A stretch of DNA of 64,000 bases from Kurthia zopfii (GCF_003143955.1 NZ_QFVS01000012.1:1-64000), one strand, 5' to 3'. Numbered from the stretch's first letter, positions 38,820 to 47,517 are shown. The notes: generated from the letters alone by a model not told the origin. Made by a program: numbers and translations.

Positions 38820-38892
38820 TGTGGAATTCCTCCTTGAATTTTATTTACCCCACGTCCCTGTGGTGGTTGCTCGGTACTTGTACCTTACACAA
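38421..38892. repeat. 472-bp perfect direct repeat, copy 1 (flagellin 5' half and leader)
   Basis: Identical base for base to 39523-39994 (offset 1102), checked by eye. It covers the first part of the flagellin gene and the whole untranslated leader, and stops just before the two promoters, which differ. This suggests recent duplication or ongoing gene conversion. Confidence 0.93.
38820..38888 (-). promoter_or_regulatory. CsrA-type leader of flagellin A
   Basis: The leader RNA has a hairpin CCAC-AGGGAC-GTGG (38850-38863) exposing GGA in its loop, close to the CsrA consensus ACARGGAUGU. A second GGA lies in the AAGGAGG ribosome site. Paired sites of this kind are how CsrA blocks hag translation in B. 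subtilis; csrA and fliW lie just upstream. Confidence 0.75.
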
Positions 38893-38895
38893 ATT

Positions 38896-38922
38896 TTATC
38901 GGCTACAATTTCATTTTATTAA
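38896..38922 (-). promoter_or_regulatory. Sigma-D promoter of flagellin A
   Basis: TTAA-N15-GCCGATAA on the minus strand: 7 of 8 in the -10, 3 of 4 in the -35 and exact 15-base spacing relative to the Bacillus sigma-D consensus. Confidence 0.8.
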
Positions 38923-38969
38923 CTCAAAATTAAAAGAAAAAAGCTACTTTTGAGAAAGCACTTCGTTTT

Positions 38970-39006
38970 CCAAAAGAAAAAGCGTATAGGCAATTGCCCA
39001 TACGCC
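38970..39006 (-). terminator. Terminator after flagellin B
   Basis: GCGTAT-GGGCAA pairs with TTGCCTATACGC on the minus strand (one mismatch), followed by TTTTTCTTTT. Confidence 0.9.
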
Positions 39007-39018
39007 TGATTCCATCAA

Positions 39019-39921
39019 TTATTGTAATAATTGAAGAACACCTTGTGGTTGTTGGTTAGCTTGCGCAAGCATTGATTGCGCAGCTTGAGTTAAGATGTTG
39101 TTTTTAGTGAACGCCATCATCTCTGCAGCCATGTCAGTGTCACGGATACGTGATTCTGCAGCTGTTAAGTTTTCTGATGTTGCACCTAAGTTATTAATTG
39201 TGTGCTCTAAGCGGTTTTGTACAGCCCCTAATGATGCACGCGTTTTTGATACTGTTTTAATTGCTGAATCAATAATTGAAATTGAATTATCGGCATTTGT
39301 TTGAGTCGTGATATTTATACCTTTACCTTTATCTCCAGCAGCACCAATTTCAGTAACATCCGTTTTAATTGCGTCAACCCCAAGTGCAGTCGCACCCATA
39401 TTCCCAATACTAAGATTGATTTTTTGACCAGAGTTTGCACCGATGTGGAATGCTTTCCCACCAATTTGTGTCGCATTACCACCTGAAGAATCTGCTTTAC
39501 CAAATGATCCTGTTAATAATTTTTGAGTATTGAATTCAGTATTTTTTGAAATACGTGTGATTTCTTCTGATAATGAATTAATTTCTAATTGTAGTGCTTC
39601 ACGATCCGATGTTACGTTCGTGTCATTCGCAGATTGTACTGCTAATTCACGCATACGTTGTAAGATTGAGTGTGTTTCGTTAAGAGCACCCTCAGCTGTT
39701 TGAATTAGAGAGATTGAATCGCTCGCATTTTTAGAAGCCATGTCTAAACCAGAGATTTGGCCGCGCATTTTTTCTGAAATTGCTAAACCTGCAGCGTCAT
39801 CGCCTGCACGGTTAATTTTGAAACCTGAAGATAATTTTTCTAAGTTTTTAGAAGCTGCTGCTTGGTTTGCACCTAAGTTACGGTGTGTGTTAAGAGCTGC
39901 AATGTTATGTTGAATTCTCAT
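39019..39921 (-). CDS. hag: Flagellin, copy B
   Basis: 300 residues, the same length as copy A and identical over the first roughly 130 residues and the C-terminal region. The variable part reads [18 protein letters not shown] and [19 protein letters not shown]. It lies directly downstream of csrA, the position of hag in B. subtilis, so it is probably the ancestral copy. It has its own sigma-D promoter with the TAAA -35. It would be exported by FliS, methylated by FliB and glycosylated by Maf; all are inferences from context. Confidence 0.97.
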   Translation of the reverse strand: MRIQHNIAALNTHRNLGANQAAASKNLEKLSSGFKINRAGDDAAGLAISEKMRGQISGLDMASKNASDSISLIQTAEGALNETHSILQRMRELAVQSANDTNVTSDREALQLEINSLSEEITRISKNTEFNTQKLLTGSFGKADSSGGNATQIGGKAFHIGANSGQKINLSIGNMGATALGVDAIKTDVTEIGAAGDKGKGINITTQTNADNSISIIDSAIKTVSKTRASLGAVQNRLEHTINNLGATSENLTAAESRIRDTDMAAEMMAFTKNNILTQAAQSMLAQANQQPQGVLQLLQ

Positions 39922-39994
39922 TGTGGAATTCCTCCTTGAATTTTATTTACCCCACGTCCCTGTGGTGGTTGCTCGGTACTTGTACCTTACACAA
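39523..39994. repeat. 472-bp perfect direct repeat, copy 2 (flagellin 5' half and leader)
   Basis: Partner of 38421-38892. Identity starts in codon 137-138 of flagellin B and runs through the leader to within 4 bases of the -10 element. Confidence 0.93.
39922..39990 (-). promoter_or_regulatory. CsrA-type leader of flagellin B
   Basis: Same sequence as the copy A leader. The GGA-loop hairpin is at 39952-39965 and the second GGA is in the ribosome site. A GGTAC-TT-GTACC dyad lies near the predicted 5' end in both leaders. Confidence 0.75.
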
Positions 39995-39997
39995 CTT

Positions 39998-40024
39998 ATA
40001 TCGAAATGCTTTCAAAAAAGTTTA
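39998..40024 (-). promoter_or_regulatory. Sigma-D promoter of flagellin B
   Basis: TAAA-N15-TTCGATAT on the minus strand: perfect -35, exact spacing, 6 of 8 in the -10. It starts 7 bases after the csrA stop. Confidence 0.8.
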
Positions 40025-40030
40025 GCTTAT

Positions 40031-40249
40031 TTAATAATTTTTTAATTGTTCGAGTAGATTAGTGTCAAATTGTGTCGCATCTCGGTTTTCTTGTTGAATT
40101 GCTTCGAAAACTTCCTGTCGATCTACTTTGACAGAGCGAGGTGCTTCGATGCCCAATTTCACTTGATCACCGTCAACTGCGATGACTTTTACTTTAATAT
40201 CCTCGCCAATCATAATCGATTCGCCGACTTTTCGAGAAAGGACTAACAT
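40031..40249 (-). CDS. csrA: Carbon storage regulator CsrA (translational repressor)
   Basis: 72 residues, family length. [20 protein letters not shown] and [20 protein letters not shown] are the conserved RNA-binding core. It binds GGA motifs in the flagellin leaders. Its ATG overlaps the fliW stop (TAATG). Both flagellin leaders just downstream carry suitable hairpins. Confidence 0.97.
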   Translation of the reverse strand: MLVLSRKVGESIMIGEDIKVKVIAVDGDQVKLGIEAPRSVKVDRQEVFEAIQQENRDATQFDTNLLEQLKNY

Positions 40250-40692
40250 TAGCGAACACTTCCTTCCTTCGCTTGTAATGGATAGCGAAGTGGATGCGCA
40301 TCATTTTCAACTAGGACGATTTGTCGACCAACTTTCATTTTAGCATTAATGACAATTGGCGCTAGTAAATTCATAGTCGATTGAAGCAATGTCTCTTTCA
40401 ATGTCAAAATACCATAGACAAGTACATCTTCAGGTGATTCAATTTCAAGCTGCTGTTGAATTGATGGTTCTAAATCGAATTCATAATCTGCTTTAAAATC
40501 ATATGGATATCCCGCCATGAAGCCCACTGTAGGTGTTTTCACTGATTGTAAGATGATGAATGGTGACTTCTCAGCAAGTGGGATGATGACAAATTCTGTT
40601 TCCTCTTCAAATGCTGGAATCCCTTTCGGAAAATGAATTATATTTTCTGGATCAATCGTCATTTCACCTAAAAATTTCGTTTGAATTTTCAT
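40249..40692 (-). CDS. fliW: Flagellar assembly factor FliW (CsrA antagonist)
   Basis: 147 residues. [20 protein letters not shown] is the conserved N-terminal block, followed by [18 protein letters not shown]. FliW binds CsrA or cytoplasmic flagellin, so that when flagellin is exported FliW is freed, sequesters CsrA and allows hag translation. Operon yviE-fliW-csrA as in B. subtilis. Confidence 0.96.
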   Translation of the reverse strand: MKIQTKFLGEMTIDPENIIHFPKGIPAFEEETEFVIIPLAEKSPFIILQSVKTPTVGFMAGYPYDFKADYEFDLEPSIQQQLEIESPEDVLVYGILTLKETLLQSTMNLLAPIVINAKMKVGRQIVLVENDAHPLRYPLQAKEGSVR

Positions 40693-40695
40693 CTG

Positions 40696-41262
40696 TTATT
40701 CTCCTTTAATTACGGATGTTTGGACGTTTTCACGTTGCACGATCGTTCCTGAAACTTTCCCAGGTGTGTAATCATGCACGACTTTTCCTAATTGTACATC
40801 GATTTGCGGTTTATGTGTTTGGAATTGGACATTTAAATCGCCCGCTTCATATTTAATTTTCACTGAACCAACAGAAGGCTTCCATTCGATGCCTAGTCGC
40901 TGTTGCTCATACGTATCATGCTGCTTCGCAAGGTTTGAAATTGTATCACGTCCGCCATCCGGTTGAATATTCATTAATGCATTTCCTTCAGAAGCTCGGC
41001 GCGCGATTCCTTCCATAACGGCTGATTGCCCTTTTTGAGCAAAATTCCGAATCGATTCGCCATTCGAAATCAGTCCGAGTTCGCGATATGCCTGTGAAGA
41101 ATCAATTAATAGTTTCGCATCTGTTTGCGAAATTTGTAATGTAGCGGCTGGTTGTGAAATCGTCTGCTTCGCACGTGGTTGTTCAATATGTTGCACTGGC
41201 TTTGAAATATTCAAATTAAGTTTTGCATCTTGCGTTTGAATTTGGATTCGATCAAGTTTCAT
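40696..41262 (-). CDS. yviE: YviE-like protein (DUF6470)
   Basis: 188 residues. IQIQTQDAKLNLNISKP at the N-terminus and the repeated ATLQISQTDAKLLIDSSQAY segment are typical of this family, found between flgL and fliW in Bacillaceae. No signal or membrane segment. Function unknown; co-conserved with FliW and CsrA. Three bases separate it from fliW. Confidence 0.88.
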   Translation of the reverse strand: MKLDRIQIQTQDAKLNLNISKPVQHIEQPRAKQTISQPAATLQISQTDAKLLIDSSQAYRELGLISNGESIRNFAQKGQSAVMEGIARRASEGNALMNIQPDGGRDTISNLAKQHDTYEQQRLGIEWKPSVGSVKIKYEAGDLNVQFQTHKPQIDVQLGKVVHDYTPGKVSGTIVQRENVQTSVIKGE

Positions 41263-41282
41263 AGTATGCCTCCTTTACAATA

Positions 41283-41323
41283 GAAAGAAAGCGCCCGGGC
41301 GTCATCGAAAACGCACCGAACGC
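41283..41323 (-). terminator. GC-rich hairpin between flgL and yviE
   Basis: Minus-strand GCGTTCGG(T)GCGT pairs with ACGCCCGGGCGC (two T-G pairs, one bulged T), followed by CTTTCTTTC. It is the most GC-rich hairpin in the region. The T-tail is interrupted, so it may attenuate rather than stop transcription into yviE-fliW-csrA. Confidence 0.6.
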
Positions 41324-41331
41324 CATATATT

Positions 41332-42216
41332 TTATAGGAAATCGACTAATGAAGGGCGAATAATTTTTGCTCCTACAGAAAGTGCTGCACGGTGAATTGA
41401 TTCTTCCGTGATCAATTGTGTAATCGCTTGTTCATATTCCACATCTTCATTATTTGAAAGTTGTTTCGTTACTGAAATTTTCTGGCTGCTTAAACGATCC
41501 ATCATCGTATCAACACGATTTTGTTTCGCCCCAACGCCCGCTTGAACTTTTAAAACCGCATCTGATTGCGTTTGTACTTTCGTAATCATTTTGCCAATAC
41601 CCTCGCCAGTTGCGCCGCCATCTAATTCTTGTTGAATCTCATTCATCATTGAGTCTATATTTTGGAATAATTCCTTCGCAGGTGTATTTACGCCGAAAGT
41701 GATGCCATCATACACTTCCACTTCAACCGTACTCATATTCCCTTGTAAAGTTGGTAGTGGATCTTTTGCGCCCGCATTTGCAAATAATGGTTTTCTTACG
41801 TCCGTACCTGAGAAAATATACGTGTCGCCTTGTTGCGTATTCGCTACGTCACGAATTTGTTGACGAATTTGGTCGATTTCTTTTTGCATCGCTTTACGAT
41901 CATCGTCCGTATTCGTATCATTTGATGCTTGTACCATTAAATCTTTGACGCGTTTTAATGCATTATTCGTTTGCGTTAGCGCTGAATCGGAAGCATCTAA
42001 CCAACCATTTACTTCATTCATATTACGAGTGAATTGGTCATTCTTCACTAAAGTTGTACGGTAACCCATACCCTTTACTGCAGCAACCGGATCATCTGAA
42101 GGTCTCGTTAGCTTAGAACCACTTGATAATTGTTGTTGTAGCTTCCCCATCGTGCCGTAACTATTACTTAAATTATTCAGCATATTATTCGAAAGCATTG
42201 ATTGTGTTATACGCAT
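41332..42216 (-). CDS. flgL: Flagellar hook-associated protein 3 (hook-filament junction)
   Basis: 294 residues. MRITQSMLSNNMLNNLSNSY and QQLSSGSKLTRPSDDPVAAV are the conserved flagellin-like N-terminus. The C-terminal helix (EQAITQLITEESIHRAALSV) is the D0 part. It forms the hook-filament junction with FlgK outside the cell. Eleven bases follow flgK. Confidence 0.96.
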   Translation of the reverse strand: MRITQSMLSNNMLNNLSNSYGTMGKLQQQLSSGSKLTRPSDDPVAAVKGMGYRTTLVKNDQFTRNMNEVNGWLDASDSALTQTNNALKRVKDLMVQASNDTNTDDDRKAMQKEIDQIRQQIRDVANTQQGDTYIFSGTDVRKPLFANAGAKDPLPTLQGNMSTVEVEVYDGITFGVNTPAKELFQNIDSMMNEIQQELDGGATGEGIGKMITKVQTQSDAVLKVQAGVGAKQNRVDTMMDRLSSQKISVTKQLSNNEDVEYEQAITQLITEESIHRAALSVGAKIIRPSLVDFL

Positions 42217-42227
42217 TGAAAGTCCTC

Positions 42228-43847
42228 CTATAATCCTACGCGGCCCATGCCGTTAATTATTTTGTCTAAAGTTTCATCCATTACGGTCATCATACGAGCT
42301 GATGCATTGTACGCTTGTTGGAACATGATCATATTCGTCATTTCTTCATCAAGTGATACTGAACTTACTGAAGCTTTATTATTCGCGATTGTTAATTGTA
42401 ATGTTGCCGAGTTTTTCGCCATACGTACAGCTTGCTCACCTAGCACCCCGACATCCCCAACCATCCCTTGATAGAAAGTTTGAGCAGATGCACCGTTTAA
42501 ACCAGCTAGTACTTGCGTTTTAAGTTTGGCTAAATTAATCGCATTCGTACCATTCCCAGATTCACCTTGAGTTGATGAAGCTGCGATTTGGCTATAATCA
42601 TTTTTGATTGCATCCGAAATTGCAAGATTCGCTGCACTGAAAGGTTTGCCATCTGTCGTCACGAAGAAATCCTTATCAGCAACTGATGGCTTACCATCTT
42701 GTCCAAGCGTGAATCCACTATTATGAATAGTATTAAATTCCTTCGCAAATTCCGCTGCTAATTTATTTAAATCATTAATTTTCTTCGGATAAGTACCTGA
42801 TTCAGCAGAAAGAGTTAATCCGTCCGCTGATTTCTCCACATGACCATAGCTATCAACTAAGCTTTGTAATACGCCCGTTCCTTTAGACATTTGCGCCATG
42901 CTCACTGTTTTACCAGCACCGCCACCGCCCATGACAATATTAAATTGTGAAAATGGTGTGTACCCTTCATCTTCTGTGAAGTTTTTGTCTGTTAAGGCGC
43001 CTGTAACTGGATCAACTGTTGTCGTTTGCGCCGTTAATTTCGCGGCATCCTTCTTGTTCACAAGCTCCACCGTATCAGGAACACCATTCGTAGAAGTACC
43101 TAACTTCATCGAAATAATATATGTACCTTCCGCATTCCCTTGTGAATTACCACCATTACCTTCTTTCGTAATCGTGATTGGAACATATTGAGAAAGTTGG
43201 TCGACTAAATTGTCTCGCGCATCATATAAATCATTTGGTAAGTAACCATTCGGTTCAACAGTTGCGATTTGCTGATTCAATTGAAGAATCTGTTCTAAAA
43301 TTGAATTCACATTTTTTGTTTCAACATTGATTTGGTTTTTTAAATCGCCTTGTACTTGTGTCAATTGCTTGTTGATATAGTTGAAAGTATCCGCAAGATG
43401 ACTTGCTTTTTCCACCGCTACTTGGCGCGTCGCATCATTCGTCGGTGTCGTACTAATATCTTGCATCGCTTTATAAAAATCATCAAAAGCCGTATTTAAA
43501 CCATAGCTTGAAGGCTCCGAAAAAATGTCCTCTAATTGCTTCACTGCTTCCGTTTTTGAACCCCAGAAACCTAAATTTGTCGTCTCTTGGCGGAATTGAT
43601 TATCAATAAATTGGTCGCGTACACGCGTAATTGATCCAGCAGTCGCACCAGTACCTAAATAACCCGGTATTTTCGGTGAATTCATCCCTAATCCTGGGAA
43701 GCCATTCGTCGGCGTCATCTGTACTGTTTGGCGTGAATAACCGATTGTATTTGCATTGGAAATATTATGTCCAGTTGTATAAAGAGCTGATTGCTGAACC
43801 GATAAACCACGTTTGCTCGTCTCAAGCCCCATAAAAGTAGATGCCAT
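42228..43847 (-). CDS. flgK: Flagellar hook-associated protein 1
   Basis: 539 residues, the usual range. MASTFMGLETSKRGLSVQQS followed by TTGHNISNANTIGYSRQTV is the classic rod/hook N-terminus, and LDEEMTNMIMFQQAYNASAR the C-terminal counterpart. Mid-protein Gly/Ser-rich insert (VMGGGGAGKTVSM) is not a true Walker motif in this context. A terminator follows flgN just upstream, so flgKL may have a separate promoter. Confidence 0.97.
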   Translation of the reverse strand: MASTFMGLETSKRGLSVQQSALYTTGHNISNANTIGYSRQTVQMTPTNGFPGLGMNSPKIPGYLGTGATAGSITRVRDQFIDNQFRQETTNLGFWGSKTEAVKQLEDIFSEPSSYGLNTAFDDFYKAMQDISTTPTNDATRQVAVEKASHLADTFNYINKQLTQVQGDLKNQINVETKNVNSILEQILQLNQQIATVEPNGYLPNDLYDARDNLVDQLSQYVPITITKEGNGGNSQGNAEGTYIISMKLGTSTNGVPDTVELVNKKDAAKLTAQTTTVDPVTGALTDKNFTEDEGYTPFSQFNIVMGGGGAGKTVSMAQMSKGTGVLQSLVDSYGHVEKSADGLTLSAESGTYPKKINDLNKLAAEFAKEFNTIHNSGFTLGQDGKPSVADKDFFVTTDGKPFSAANLAISDAIKNDYSQIAASSTQGESGNGTNAINLAKLKTQVLAGLNGASAQTFYQGMVGDVGVLGEQAVRMAKNSATLQLTIANNKASVSSVSLDEEMTNMIMFQQAYNASARMMTVMDETLDKIINGMGRVGL

Positions 43848-43965
43848 TTATTCATTCTCTCCCTTTTAATAAAAAATCACGTTTTACATTCTGTTCTTTT
43901 AATCGGCGATAACTCATTTTTTTGAAGCAAAATGCTGAAAAAACGTCCTTTATTCATACTTTTCA

Positions 43966-43999
43966 CAAAAAAAGATGAAGCAGACATTCCTGCTCCACC
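43966..43999 (-). terminator. Terminator between flgN and flgK
   Basis: Minus-strand GGTGGAGCAG pairs with CTGCTTCATC (two G-T pairs) around a 6-base loop, then T7. It divides the flgM-flgN unit from flgK-flgL. Confidence 0.82.
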
Positions 44000-44005
44000 T
44001 TTTTT

Positions 44006-44494
44006 CTATGCTTTTGAGTCAAACTGCCCTTGCATAGCAGACTTACGATTCCCTGAAGTCGAACTATAGTTGATTTGATCCGGTTGTGGACGAAGTAAAT
44101 CTAACGTCAAATTAACAAATTGCAATGATTGAAAAAGAAGCTTTTGATTCATATCATTTTGATTTTGAAGTGTCGTCACCGTTAGTAACAAGGATTTTCG
44201 CTTCTCTTCAAGCTGATTCTTCTCATCTTCACTCGCATAATTCATCAAATCACTGACAGCCACTCCAGCTGAAGTAACTTGACGTTCTTTGAAAAACTGT
44301 TCGACCGCTTCTTGTCGCTGATTTTCCAATTGTGAAATAGCTGCAATATGCGATTGTTCATTTTTCATCGTTTCATCTAAACCCTCAACCTTCGCAGATT
44401 GAAGAATTTCAGTTTTATGATACGCAAGTTTTAATAAACTTCGATGCATCATATTAAGCTTATCCATAATCATTAAAATTTGTTCAATCGACAT
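44006..44494 (-). CDS. flgN: FlgN-type chaperone for FlgK and FlgL
   Basis: 162 residues (YvyG in B. subtilis is 160). Helical, with LNMMHRSLLKLAYHKTEIL at the N-terminus and a Q/N-rich C-terminus, as in FlgN_2 proteins. It holds FlgK and FlgL for export. The position between flgM and flgK supports the call more than any single motif does. Confidence 0.88.
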   Translation of the reverse strand: MSIEQILMIMDKLNMMHRSLLKLAYHKTEILQSAKVEGLDETMKNEQSHIAAISQLENQRQEAVEQFFKERQVTSAGVAVSDLMNYASEDEKNQLEEKRKSLLLTVTTLQNQNDMNQKLLFQSLQFVNLTLDLLRPQPDQINYSSTSGNRKSAMQGQFDSKA

Positions 44495-44510
44495 TGTCTT
44501 GACTCCTTAC

Positions 44511-44774
44511 TTATGGGCGATAAAAATTCGCGATATTCTTCGCCAAATTATTCGCATCGACTTTATAAGTACCTGCTTCAATTTGTTGTTTTATAGCTTG
44601 GACTTTTTCTGCACGTTCTGTTGAATAAGGTTTAATACCTTGAAGGTCCTTTGCTTGAGAAGAAATTTCTAATTGATCCGCGAAATTCATCGTTGTTTTT
44701 TTAGTAGCCTCAGTTTTAAGTTGCTGGTTTTTATAAGGATTTACTGGATTCACACCATAATTATTAATCTTCAT
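44511..44774 (-). CDS. flgM: Anti-sigma-D factor FlgM
   Basis: 87 residues from ATG 44774, with AAAGGAGGTCAATGAT upstream; the longer frame from 44795 is rejected. MKINNYGVNPVNPYKNQQ is the typical Bacillus FlgM start, and RAEKVQAIKQQIEAGTYKVD matches the sigma-binding C-terminal helices ending in ANNLAKNIANFY. It holds sigma-D inactive until the hook is complete. Its own sigma-D promoter would give feedback. Confidence 0.95.
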   Translation of the reverse strand: MKINNYGVNPVNPYKNQQLKTEATKKTTMNFADQLEISSQAKDLQGIKPYSTERAEKVQAIKQQIEAGTYKVDANNLAKNIANFYRP

Positions 44775-44811
44775 ATCATTGACCTCCTTTTTCATTTATA
44801 GTTACCCATTA

Positions 44812-44838
44812 CTTCGGCAATATTCACTATAGTTTTAG
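44812..44838 (-). promoter_or_regulatory. Sigma-D promoter of flgM
   Basis: TAAA-N15-GCCGAAGT on the minus strand: perfect -35, exact 15-base spacing, -10 with 6 of 8. B. subtilis flgM is likewise sigma-D-dependent. Confidence 0.75.
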
Positions 44839-44947
44839 TGAGAAACCTATAAAAGAGTAAGTATAACTACTCAACAAAAACATGAATAGTCGTTTATACC
44901 TATAACAACTGGAAGTAGGCTATATATATAGTCTTTGAAATATTTTT

Positions 44948-45361
44948 TTATTTTTTGCGTTCATTCAGATAAGTGCCACGCTCATTTTTCGTAACAGACT
45001 CACGGAATTCTTGGCCCGCTTCAAATGCTCGTAATTCACCTTTAAATTTGGATTGGCAAGAATCACATAACTTCCCAACAGTCGTTAAATGACCACAGTT
45101 GTCACATGGATAGCCAAGATTCGGGAATAAAGCCGGTTGCAAACGACCTTTACGAACCCATTTGTGTAATAAATCTTCTTCAACACCTGTCGCTTCCACG
45201 ATTCTCTCAATTGTAGCCGCACGATTTTCACGTTTTCTTAAAAAACGATAAACTGTTTCGTACATTTCCTCTTCATTCGCAGCACATTTACTACAAATTT
45301 CCCTCACACCAATATAATTAAAAAAACCGTTACATTTTGGACAATTTCTTAATTCACCCAT
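44948..45361 (-). CDS. yvyF: YvyF-family flagellar operon protein
   Basis: 137 residues from ATG 45361 (GGAGG upstream); the ATG at 45385 lacks a site. It carries zinc-type Cys pairs at both ends: CPKCNGFF and CSKCAANEE near the N-terminus, CDNCGHLTT and CDSCQSKF near the C-terminus. The middle region (ATIERIVEATGVEEDLLHKW) looks like a winged-helix or MerR-like turn. It lies between comFC and flgM as in B. subtilis. Function not established. Confidence 0.9.
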   Translation of the reverse strand: MGELRNCPKCNGFFNYIGVREICSKCAANEEEMYETVYRFLRKRENRAATIERIVEATGVEEDLLHKWVRKGRLQPALFPNLGYPCDNCGHLTTVGKLCDSCQSKFKGELRAFEAGQEFRESVTKNERGTYLNERKK

Positions 45362-45430
45362 ATAAACTACCTCCGATTCATGCATCTCCCTTATTATGTC
45401 GACAGAATTCGATTTGAGTTTACTTTTCGA

Positions 45431-46018
45431 TTACATTTGCCCCGAAATAAATGTGAGTATTTCCACTTTCTCTGCTCCTGCATCCATCAACAGTTGTCGT
45501 GCTAGTGACATCGTCTTTCCCGTCGTCATGACATCATCAATTAATATTATTTTTTTGCCACGCATACTTGCCCCAGAAATTAGTGAAAAAAATTGAGCCA
45601 CTTGCTCACGTTCTTTTTTGGACTTCTTACTTTGCTGTTCTTCTGTATCTTTCTGCAATACCGTTTGAAATGGTATATTGGCAAATTTCAGAACGGTTTC
45701 GACATGCGCAAAAGTTCGCTCAATTTCCTTTTTCGGATGCATAGGAATCGGTATGACGACATCATATTTCCTTTTCTTAATGGCCTTTCGAATACTAGCC
45801 GCAAAAAAATGTGCTACGCGAAGATCTTGCTGAAATTTGTATTGATGAATGACATCGTTCATAAATTCATTATGAAAATAAATTGCATCCGGACTTTTAG
45901 AATAGACGAGCTGCTCCTCACAATTTGAGCAAATGATAAAACTTGGCGCGCGCCATAAAAAAGTAGCCCAAGTAACTTCTATAACTAAATATTCCCCACA
46001 AAACAGACAATTATTCAT
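45431..46018 (-). CDS. comFC: ComFC-type phosphoribosyltransferase-like competence protein
   Basis: 195 residues. It has an N-terminal Cys pair (CLFCGEYLV) and a second one (CSNCEEQL), then a PRTase fold with DVVIPIPMHPKK and the PRPP-binding loop KKIILIDDVMTTGKT. Required for efficient DNA uptake in Bacillus; it works with ComFA. Its ATG overlaps the comFA stop by four bases (ATGA). No comFB stands between them, unlike B. subtilis. Confidence 0.92.
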   Translation of the reverse strand: MNNCLFCGEYLVIEVTWATFLWRAPSFIICSNCEEQLVYSKSPDAIYFHNEFMNDVIHQYKFQQDLRVAHFFAASIRKAIKKRKYDVVIPIPMHPKKEIERTFAHVETVLKFANIPFQTVLQKDTEEQQSKKSKKEREQVAQFFSLISGASMRGKKIILIDDVMTTGKTMSLARQLLMDAGAEKVEILTFISGQM

Positions 46019-47385
46019 AGTCGATTCAACCGCTTAATCTCGGATACCGCAAAATCCATCTGACGTGTTAAGCCGTCATGGAAGAAAATCAAGTCGCCAC
46101 TCGGTGCATCTTTTGAACGCCCCACCCTTCCACTAATTTGAATGAGCGCAGCGTGATCGAAAATACGATTTTCCGCCCCTACAACTGCCACTTGTAAATT
46201 GAAAATCGTGATGCCTCTTTCTAAAATCGTCGTCGTCAGTAAACCGCAAACCTTGCCATCTCGTAAAGCTTGTACACTCTCTTTTCGATTCGGATCACTC
46301 GCATGAACCGCCAAAATAGAATGCTCAATTTTTTGAATTAAAGGCAATGCGACCATCATCAATTTAACGGACGGGAAAAATACTAAAAACGGCTTATTTT
46401 CCGACACGCATTTGATGAGCCAATTTCGTAGTTTTCGCGGAATAATCCCTTGATTAAATTGGCGATCATACTGCCACAACGAATCAAATTTCGGCACAGG
46501 CAAATCTTTGCCATGGAATCGTCGCGCAATAAATGAATAACATTTTCTCTGTGAAAACCGCGTTCGCTCAAGCTTTGTAGGGGTTGCTGTTACAAGAATT
46601 GTACGTCCACTCGCTTTTTTCGCTTTCTTCACAGCTTGGCGTAATTTCTCGTCAAATGTATACGGAAATGCATCCGCTTCATCGACAATAATGACATCAA
46701 AAGCAGCTTCAAATCGCAATAATTGATGCGTCGTCGCGATGATTAACGGGCTGTATTCCTTGTAAAATTCACTGCCGCCATAATACGACTGAACTTGTAT
46801 CTTTTCGAATGCTTTTTGGAATCTCGGACTCAATTCAAGTACAACATCTGTACGAGGTGTTGTCACACAGATTCGTTGGTTTTTAAGCAATGCATCTTCA
46901 GAAATTGGGAATAAAATTTCCGTCTTTCCAGCACCTGTTACCGCATGAATGAGATGATCCTTCTCATGACGAACGGCCTCATCTGCCACCATTTTCTGAC
47001 TCGGAGTTAAAGTGCCTTGCCATGTCATGATTGGTGATTTCAGCTGTATGTGAATCGGTGGGCCAACCCAACGTAAAAGCTTCGTACAGCGACTAATTCT
47101 GCCCATAATAATGCAGTCCAAACAATAGCTACAACTGCCTTTACATTGGCTGCAATCGAATTTTTGAAGGTTTTGACTACCGCATCTTCGACAACTATTC
47201 TTCTCGGTGATTCCTTGAAATTGCTCAATGAAATGGGCATGGATATGGTAGGTAATTGTATCGGGATGAAATGGCATCTTTTCGGCAATCCAAATTCGTC
47301 CGACTAAAAAGGCTTGGAGTTTATGATCAAATAAATGAGGTGATACTTTTTGAGGGAGTAGTAGACGTCTTTGCAATTTAAGCAA
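46015..47385 (-). CDS. comFA: ComFA, ATP-dependent DNA translocase for transformation
   Basis: 456 residues, family length. It has an N-terminal zinc module (CRRCGSQNLQKFDC and CSYCLDC) and Walker A HAVTGAGKTEILFP near residue 150. The DEAD box is VDEADAFPY, and TILVTATPTK and QISGRVGRSKDAPSG are the later helicase motifs. It pulls single-stranded DNA across the membrane at the inner face. ComK, encoded in this window, would activate the operon; I see no clear ComK box upstream. Confidence 0.95.
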   Translation of the reverse strand: MLKLQRRLLLPQKVSPHLFDHKLQAFLVGRIWIAEKMPFHPDTITYHIHAHFIEQFQGITEKNSCRRCGSQNLQKFDCSQCKGSCSYCLDCIIMGRISRCTKLLRWVGPPIHIQLKSPIMTWQGTLTPSQKMVADEAVRHEKDHLIHAVTGAGKTEILFPISEDALLKNQRICVTTPRTDVVLELSPRFQKAFEKIQVQSYYGGSEFYKEYSPLIIATTHQLLRFEAAFDVIIVDEADAFPYTFDEKLRQAVKKAKKASGRTILVTATPTKLERTRFSQRKCYSFIARRFHGKDLPVPKFDSLWQYDRQFNQGIIPRKLRNWLIKCVSENKPFLVFFPSVKLMMVALPLIQKIEHSILAVHASDPNRKESVQALRDGKVCGLLTTTILERGITIFNLQVAVVGAENRIFDHAALIQISGRVGRSKDAPSGDLIFFHDGLTRQMDFAVSEIKRLNRL

Positions 47386-47409
47386 AAAAACCGCCTCCTA
47401 TTGTTAAAT

Positions 47410-47445
47410 AAAAAAAACACCTAAAGCTGTGAAAGCTCTAGATGC
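47410..47445 (-). terminator. Terminator after degV
   Basis: Minus-strand CTAGAGCT pairs with AGCTTTAG (one G-T pair), loop TTCAC, then GTGT8. Confidence 0.82.
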
Positions 47446-47517
47446 AAGTAGTGGAATATTGTTTAGTGCATAAAGTATAACATTGCCTAACGAAAAATTC
47501 TACATCATACTGAAATT

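Noticed and set aside
43000-43100. ATP-binding P-loop in FlgK (GGGGAGKT)
   Set aside because: It is in the variable middle of a hook-associated protein with no other NTPase motif; a chance Gly-rich match.
47386-47460. ComK box (AAAA-N5-TTTT) before comFA
   Set aside because: I looked for it and found no clear pair; the hairpin there is the degV terminator.
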